From Paenibacillus sp. FSL H8-0048 (lineage in GTDB: Bacteria; Bacillota; Bacilli; Paenibacillales; Paenibacillaceae): DNA of 64,000 nt. Positions 59,162 to 64,000 of this stretch are shown here, piece by piece. Numbering within the stretch: the stretch's first letter is position 1; each line of letters starts with the position of its first letter. The translations under genes were made by a program, and so were the position numbers. The notes beneath the pieces are model-generated. The model made no database searches. It was not told the origin of the DNA and saw only the letters and a list, made by a program, of their open reading frames with translations. The stretch lies in contig NZ_JBBODF010000001.1 in assembly GCF_038002825.1 (NCBI RefSeq), positions 3,410,001-3,474,000 of the forward strand. The letters are read 5' to 3'.

Positions 59162-59979
59162 GGCGTTTTGGCCCCCAGGTCTTTGCCCAGATCAAGCGTA
59201 TACAGCCACTCGATGGTATCCCCGGGCTCCACGATCCAGCTGCCCGCAGCCTTGGACGGAAATTCTCCATTGACCTTGTACATCCAGCCGCTCTCTGCCC
59301 CGTGGTCACTCTCGTACAAATTATCTATACCTTCCACGTAAGCAAACGCTTTGCTGCCCTGATATTCCATCTGGATCTTCTGCTCCCGCGTAATCCGCTT
59401 CAGCAGGTCCAGCACACTCTCGCCCTGCTTGATCTCATACTGGGCGGCGGCCAGAATCACGCCATGCTCCTCATCTCCGGTAATGGAGAGGGTGACCGCG
59501 TGGTCCGGCTTGGGCGTGGCTGCCGGAGCGGGCTTGGGGGTCGGCGGCATGGGTGTGGCCGCCGGAGAATGTGTGGCGGCCGGTGGCTGCGTCGCCGCTG
59601 CGCCTGGCGGCGCCGGGGTCTTGGCGGGCTCGCTTGCGCCCGCCGTTGGCTGCGCCGCCGCTGCGCTTGGCGGCGCCGGGGTCTTGGCGGGCTCGCTTGC
59701 GCCCGCCGTTGGCTGCGCCGCCGCTGCGCTTGGCGGCGCTGGAGCTGCCGTACCATCCGCAGGGGCGGAGGGTACGGCAGTGCCCTCCGCGGCTCCCGGC
59801 AGCGGAGCCGCTTCGTCTCCAGGCCGCGGCGTCTGCGCGGCCGGGGTTCCGGCGGGCGGCTGCGTACCGCCGCCTGCCTGATCCGGCTGCGCTGAGGAGC
59901 AGCCGGGGAGCAGCAATACCATGAGCAGGAGAAGCAGCGGAGCCAGCCTTCCCCGGCCTCTTTTGACTAGATTGAACAT
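59158..59979 (-). CDS. DUF4430 lipoprotein with Ala/Pro repeat linker
   Basis: 273 residues. The lipobox is LLLPGCSSA (Cys 27). A long Ala/Pro/Thr-rich linker (30-165) contains a tandem 21-residue repeat, SAAAAQPTAGASEPAKTPAP, about 2.5 times, then the DUF4430 domain. The domain has EIKQGESVLDLLKRI, ESGWMYKVNGEFPSKAAG-like and VEPGDTIEWLYTLD, resembling the beta domain of transcobalamin and intrinsic factor. It would present cobalamin to the ECF transporter. The frame is open to 60081, but GGAGGTG precedes the ATG at 59977-59979. Confidence 0.85.
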   Translation of the reverse strand: MFNLVKRGRGRLAPLLLLLMVLLLPGCSSAQPDQAGGGTQPPAGTPAAQTPRPGDEAAPLPGAAEGTAVPSAPADGTAAPAPPSAAAAQPTAGASEPAKTPAPPSAAAAQPTAGASEPAKTPAPPGAAATQPPAATHSPAATPMPPTPKPAPAATPKPDHAVTLSITGDEEHGVILAAAQYEIKQGESVLDLLKRITREQKIQMEYQGSKAFAYVEGIDNLYESDHGAESGWMYKVNGEFPSKAAGSWIVEPGDTIEWLYTLDLGKDLGAKTP

Positions 59980-60164
59980 TACCTGCACACCTCCACAAAA
60001 AGGGAAAAGAACGGGGGCAGTCAGCCTGTTCCCCGTTCCTTCATACACCTTATGCTTACTTTTCAACACATATCCAAACAAATTCCAAGCAAATCCGTCA
60101 CTCTAACGAGTCTTCAGCGCTTCGGCAACCCTATACGCCTCAACGGCTCATCAGCACGGATGCT

Positions 60165-60351
60165 TTAGTTGGATTTTCTACACTTAATTATCCTGATTAC
60201 GCATCTGGACAGCCATTAGTTGGATTTACAGCATCTAATTTAGCCCATACCTCAACCTTCTGCAGCTTCAGCCCTGAATAAGTGTCATTTATCCAACTAG
60301 CTCCCGCTCTACAGCAAATTAGACCAAGTTAGATGTCATTTATCCACTTAT
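60165..60351. repeat. Array of four 23-bp imperfect palindromes, 51-62-51 spacing
   Basis: Units at 60165-60187, 60216-60238, 60278-60300 and 60329-60351. The first two read TTAGTTGGAT...; the third shows the same half site (ATCCAACTAG) and the fourth a relaxed form (ATCCACTTAT) inverted. Centres are 60176, 60227, 60289 and 60340. It lies in the 431-bp gap between the two DUF4430 genes, so it may lie within the transcript. The rest of the gap shows no promoter or terminator I can support. Confidence 0.75.
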
Positions 60352-60410
60352 CGTTGGCCCCAGCATGCAGTACCAGCGTGCAGTACAGTCAGCTCCCTAC
60401 CAACTAAGAA

Positions 60411-62582
60411 CTATGGCAACCTAACCGCTACGGCAGCAGCCATCTCACGAGTTACGACAGCAGCAGGCTCGAATGCGCCGCCGGTGCCGCTCATATATCC
60501 AAGTCCCGTTACCGTACGGACAGCGGACAATGCATAGTCACTAATTTTATCTTCGTCGCTGAACTTACCCGCGCCTGCTCCGGCTTCCGCTCCAGCTGCA
60601 TCCAGTTTAAAAGCTCTAACCATCATCACAGCCATATCCTGGCGCGTAACCAGCCCGTCCGGTTTGAACGCCGTGGCTGTCACGCCGCTAATGATTCCAA
60701 GCTCTTTTGCCCGGTTCACTGTTCCATAATACCATGTACCGGCCTTAACATCACTGAAGGCCCCAGCGGAAGACGCCGCAGACGGCTCGTTCCCGGTTAA
60801 GCGCAGCAGCAGTGCTGCAAATTCAGCACGGGTAATATTCTTTTTCGGTGCAAACATCAGACTGCCTTCACTCACACCATTCATCAGCTTGCGGTCATAC
60901 GCCGTGTATACCGACTCCAGCGCCCAAGGCGAAATCGACTTCACATCGGCAAAAGCCGGACGGTCCGCCGCAGCAGAAGCCACCGTTACCGGAACCGTAT
61001 GACGGACGATGGCCGGGGTTTTATCCTTCAGATATCCCGTAACCGTCAGGGTATATTTATTCGCCGGAAGACCACCAGCAAGAGCAGCCACGCCCGCAGC
61101 ATCTGTAACTGCTGTTTTGCCGCCGATGGTTACCTGTACGCCTGCTGCCGGTGAAGTTACCGGATCGGAGGTGAAAGTCGCCTCATTCCAGACCCATTGC
61201 TTCTGGGTTACCTGCACCTTCAGATCTTGTCCAGGCTGCGGCTGTGCGGGAGTCACGGTTACGGCATCAACCACCTGCGTGTTGTCCCCGCCATAATAGA
61301 CCACGATGCGGTCATTCTCCTCCAGTGCGAAGTCGCCCATCCCTACACTTGGATAGATCCATGCTCCGCCGCGCGCAACCACATACATCCAGCCGTCATA
61401 TCCGCCAAAAGTACCCGCAATCACGCCGCCGATCCCCGTCACATAATTGCCTGCTTCATTGACCAGGGCCAGGCGCTTGGCTGCTGCTGTCTTTTCCAGT
61501 GCTTTAAGCACATTTCCAGCATACACGCTGCCCTCAGCCAACGTTCCATTCGGACCTTCAACTGTAACCGCGACACTTACCTGAGGATTCTTCACAGGTG
61601 TGCCGCTAAAATCAAAGAGCTTACCGCCTGTACCAAACAGCTTGTACGCTACCAAAGCCTCCAGTGCCTGCTCCGTGGAGAGCGGATTGGAGCTGCCGCC
61701 CGCAGTGTGGACGAATCCGCCATCCTTTGCACTGAAGCTCAGCAGCTTGCTGACCAGATTAATCTGGCCTTTGGTATACTCTGCTCCTGCCGGATCAATG
61801 CCGAAGGCAGACAGACCGATAATGGCCTGAGCTACACTCTCGCTGCTGTCGCCATATCCGCCGTTCTTGTCCTGTGCCTTAGACAACCAGGCGGCTGCCC
61901 GCTGACCAGCAGTATTCACGGCTGCTTCCTGCTTGTGTCCAGCCAGTGCGTTCAGCGTCATCGCTGTCATATCCGGATCACTCGCACCCGTGGTCAGGGT
62001 GAAGCCGCCGTCCGGGTTCTGCTTGGCCAGAATCTCTGCCAGCAGCTTAGATTGTGTCCATTTCGCATTTGCCGGGATGGTATAACTGCCGGAATCAAGA
62101 GCCAGCAGGGCATAAACCGGATTATTCAGCGTCTGGCCGGTGATTGCATCGTGATTGTAGAGCTTCTCGATCAGGTTGTAGCCTGCCACCTTCTCAGGGT
62201 CGCCGCCCAGTGCCTTAACGGCAAGCGTGATCCGGGCATAATCCGTAGCTCTGGCAAAAACACCCTTAGCCTCACTCACCTTACCCTCAAGCGCCTTCAG
62301 ATAGCTGGCAGGTACCTTGTAGCCTGCTTGTGCAAGGCCAATCGCCTGCCAGTCGGACTGGACTCCGTTCTTCAGCATGAATTCCGCAGTAGCATAGACC
62401 GCAGCGGTTACGCTGGCTGCCTCACTTGCGGGCAGAGCGGATACCGCTGGTGCGGAAGTTCCGCCTGTCTGTGCAGCAGCAGCTTGTCCTGCCGGAGCTA
62501 CAGCTGCTCCCAGCAGTGCGAACAGCATAATGACAGCAAGTCCCAGCCGTGTGAACCTGGATGATAGAGAATGGTTCTTCAT
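60411..62582 (-). CDS. S-layer-anchored transcobalamin-like protein (alpha/alpha barrel, DUF4430, SLH)
   Basis: Exported 723-residue protein. Signal peptide 1-37. Residues about 55-325 form prenyltransferase/squalene-cyclase-like helical repeats (NPDGGFTLTTGASDPDMTAM, KNGGYGDSSESVAQAIIGL, KDGGFVHTAGG). Residues 335-432 are a DUF4430 domain (GGYDGWMYVVARGGAWIYP). About 445-535 is an Ig-like domain, and 540-723 holds three SLH repeats (FADVKSISPWALESVYTAYD, FSDVKAGTWYYGTVNRAKEL and FSDEDKISDYALSAVRTVTG). The helical barrel followed by the beta domain is the architecture of animal transcobalamin. AGAGGTTAG precedes the ATG; a cobalamin riboswitch lies upstream. Likely role: catch B12 at the cell wall. 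Confidence 0.88.
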   Translation of the reverse strand: MKNHSLSSRFTRLGLAVIMLFALLGAAVAPAGQAAAAQTGGTSAPAVSALPASEAASVTAAVYATAEFMLKNGVQSDWQAIGLAQAGYKVPASYLKALEGKVSEAKGVFARATDYARITLAVKALGGDPEKVAGYNLIEKLYNHDAITGQTLNNPVYALLALDSGSYTIPANAKWTQSKLLAEILAKQNPDGGFTLTTGASDPDMTAMTLNALAGHKQEAAVNTAGQRAAAWLSKAQDKNGGYGDSSESVAQAIIGLSAFGIDPAGAEYTKGQINLVSKLLSFSAKDGGFVHTAGGSSNPLSTEQALEALVAYKLFGTGGKLFDFSGTPVKNPQVSVAVTVEGPNGTLAEGSVYAGNVLKALEKTAAAKRLALVNEAGNYVTGIGGVIAGTFGGYDGWMYVVARGGAWIYPSVGMGDFALEENDRIVVYYGGDNTQVVDAVTVTPAQPQPGQDLKVQVTQKQWVWNEATFTSDPVTSPAAGVQVTIGGKTAVTDAAGVAALAGGLPANKYTLTVTGYLKDKTPAIVRHTVPVTVASAAADRPAFADVKSISPWALESVYTAYDRKLMNGVSEGSLMFAPKKNITRAEFAALLLRLTGNEPSAASSAGAFSDVKAGTWYYGTVNRAKELGIISGVTATAFKPDGLVTRQDMAVMMVRAFKLDAAGAEAGAGAGKFSDEDKISDYALSAVRTVTGLGYMSGTGGAFEPAAVVTREMAAAVAVRLP

Positions 62583-62652
62583 AACTAACCTCTTTCCTGA
62601 AATAGAATGGATGAATCCTGCTTCCTCCGCCAAAAGAGCGGCAACCTAAAGA

Positions 62653-62697
62653 CCGCCCTGTGCAGGGCGGCCGGGGAAGAACTTTCGCACAGGGCGG
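62653..62697 (-). terminator. Terminator/antiterminator region of the cobalamin riboswitch
   Basis: The minus strand has CCGCCCTG-CA-CAGGGCGG followed by TCTTT (62670-62653), a compact terminator. Just 5' of it lies a second CCGCCCTGTGC (62697-62687) that pairs over 11 bp with the same 3' arm, so two foldings compete. Confidence 0.7.
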
Positions 62698-62816
62698 CTG
62701 AAGGGAGCCGGTTGCTCTCCCACATTACATACAATACAGCGCATACAGCCCTCGCCAATATCAGATATCAGCATCTGCTTCCACATTCTTACCCCCGAAG
62801 AATAGAAACAACAATG

Positions 62817-63035
62817 AAAAAGGCAGGTCTCCTGGCTCATACTTCACCGCTTCCCCCGCCTTCCCATCCGCTTAGCAGACAGTGGCACCTCAGGAGTCGC
62901 TCCGTATTTACAGTGGCGGGACCGCGCCGGACTTGCACCGGGCTTCCCTTTTAAGCAGATTCTTCTATTAGACATAGCCCTGCCAGCTTCTGCTGGCGAC
63001 AGCGCGCGGTCTCTAAGGCAATCTGCACCTTTTCC
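62817..63035 (-). promoter_or_regulatory. Cobalamin (AdoCbl) riboswitch
   Basis: On the minus strand AAGGTGCAGATTG, then AAAGGGAAGCCCGGTGCAAG and GCGGTCCCGCCACTGTAA, the conserved core, then TGCCACTG, GGGAAGGC and finally GAGCCAGGAGACCTGCC, the B12-box end. It is upstream of the transcobalamin-like gene and indicates repression of the locus by cobalamin. Confidence 0.96.
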
Positions 63036-63049
63036 TCAAGCTTATTAAA

Positions 63050-63580
63050 TTTTAATATTCTCAAACCATCATATCGACTATTCCCCTGTATGTCTATAGA
63101 CAAGCTATATCTATTCCATCCGTCGCGAGACCCCGTCTATTCCCCAGCAAAAATCCTGAACAGCACATGCCCGCTCCCCGGCACATCATACTATTCAGGA
63201 CTATAAAAGTTACTCTTCTGCTGCTGATCAAGACGTTGGTCTGCTGTAATCAACTCGATGGCGAACCTATGGAAACCTCGGCAGAAGGCCGATTGTATTC
63301 CGTACATCAGAATTAGTATAAAAGCAGCCGTTAACGCATTCTGTTGCACTCCATACCACCGATTACAGCAAATTCCCCTCAGCCGGGCCAAATCCCAAAA
63401 ATCTACTGCACCAAATACAACAGAACGCCATATAAGGCTCAATATGCCTCATTCTAGTGTACAAAGTGCAATTGAGCAGCTTCTTTCGGACATAAGCATA
63501 ACTATCTTCTACATTTCACATATTTCAGCCTGCCATACCCATTCTACCGTAATGTGCCAAACTAGCTCCCCACGTTATGC
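63050..63580. other. Intergenic stretch, no gene recognised
   Basis: It should hold the promoter of the riboswitch transcript on the minus strand; I see no convincing boxes. Short open frames here (such as 63191-63442 on the minus strand) lack a ribosome site and a recognisable fold. Confidence 0.5.
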
Positions 63581-63767
63581 TTAAATGTAATCTGTACAAC
63601 TAAACCGTCTGATTTACCGCCAAATGTACCTTTAGCTGTATTTCGTACACCTAAAATGCTTATGTACCCGGCTTTTCGCCCTTTCGGGCAAATTTAGTTG
63701 TATGGAATACAATTAAGAGAGGTACGCCTTCTTTTTCACTGTTTTTAGTTGTACAGAGTACACCTAT
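63581..63767. repeat. Array of four 23-bp palindromes, 51-62-51 spacing
   Basis: Units at 63581-63603, 63632-63654, 63694-63716 and 63745-63767, centres 63592, 63643, 63705 and 63756. The clearest is TTAGTTGTAT, 3 bp, ATACAATTAA; others have TTAG-TGTA and TACA-CTAA arms. A small CGCCC/GGGCA hairpin lies in the central linker. The geometry is identical to the array at 60165. Confidence 0.82.
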
Positions 63768-64000
63768 CTCTGTAAGCAATGTTACTCAGGACCATTACTC
63801 GATAACAAGTCAAAAACGTCTGTTAGTTGGTGAGACGGCTAAGTGACTCAGTAGCATTAGTCGATAACGTTGGTCGTTAGGTGCAGTCGATTACGGCAGT
63901 CAATTACGTTAGTCAGTAGCGCCCGTCGATTTGCTTTACTCGAAGATTTACCTGCTCATTAGTTAAAAGCTTAAACAGCCTGTTAATGCCACAGCTTTAT
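63768..64000. other. Intergenic DNA with degenerate short repeats
   Basis: No gene. Between about 63850 and 63930 the phrases AGTCGATAACG, AGTCGATTACG and AGTCAATTACG recur at irregular intervals. Nothing else is recognised up to the window end. Confidence 0.5.

Noticed and set aside
63191..63442. 83-codon minus-strand frame upstream of the cobalamin riboswitch
   Set aside because: No ribosome site and no family resemblance; it also lies upstream of a riboswitch leader, where no gene is needed.

Overview
The window looks like a chromosomal segment of a Paenibacillus-type Firmicute. The evidence is strong GGAGG-type ribosome binding sites, frequent GTG and TTG starts, many intrinsic terminators, an S-layer (SLH) anchored surface protein, stalk-domain (copper-amine-oxidase-N-like) secreted proteins, a qox quinol oxidase operon and a GH20 enzyme paired with an AraC regulator. 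The genus is an inference; there is no rRNA or other marker gene here, and I saw no tRNA, IS element, prophage or CRISPR array.

1-15,250: a long minus-strand exopolysaccharide operon of the Wzx/Wzy type. In transcription order it encodes a chain-length regulator, a CpsD-like tyrosine kinase, GalU, a priming sugar transferase, a GT2 enzyme, a Wzy-like protein, a WecG/TagA glycosyltransferase, a second Wzy/ligase-like protein, a Wzx flippase, a GT2, three GT4 enzymes and a UDP-glucose dehydrogenase cut by the window edge. Most junctions overlap or are very close, which suggests translational coupling.

15,300-27,900: a NarL-type two-component pair, a possible 59-residue cysteine-rich protein, a divergent AraC regulator/GH20 hexosaminidase pair, then a compact unit of a class I isoprenoid-synthase-like protein and a 79-residue NHLP-type RiPP precursor. 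Two paralogous 7TMR-DISM histidine kinases without a response regulator face it. An acidic hypothetical protein follows.

27,900-44,700: a fluoride riboswitch with a CLC-F-like transporter, a cyclophilin lipoprotein, leucine dehydrogenase, pirin, Mn-dependent pyrophosphatase, AAC(3)-like protein, MhqO-like dioxygenase, YjjG, TagO/WecA-like transferase, Mug glycosylase and a GntR/ABC operon.

44,700-55,800: a divergent TetR/MFS pair with readable operators, a stalk-domain polysaccharide deacetylase, the qoxABCD operon, a beta-propeller-like lipoprotein and a chemoreceptor.

55,900-64,000: a cobalamin-riboswitch-led locus with an S-layer-anchored transcobalamin-like protein (alpha/alpha barrel plus DUF4430), a DUF4430 lipoprotein and a complete ECF transporter (T, fused A-A, S). 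It reads as a surface-to-membrane vitamin B12 capture pathway.

The intergenic DNA is unusually structured. (a) A ~177-nt element occurs twice (5714-5890 and 35966-36143), with compensatory base changes in three stems, plus a diverged third relative near 40005. (b) Arrays of hairpins with a 52-bp period occur at three loci. (c) Two arrays of four 23-bp palindromes (60165-60351 and 63581-63767) have identical 51-62-51 bp centre spacing although their sequences differ. (d) A hexanucleotide microsatellite lies at 41063-41150.
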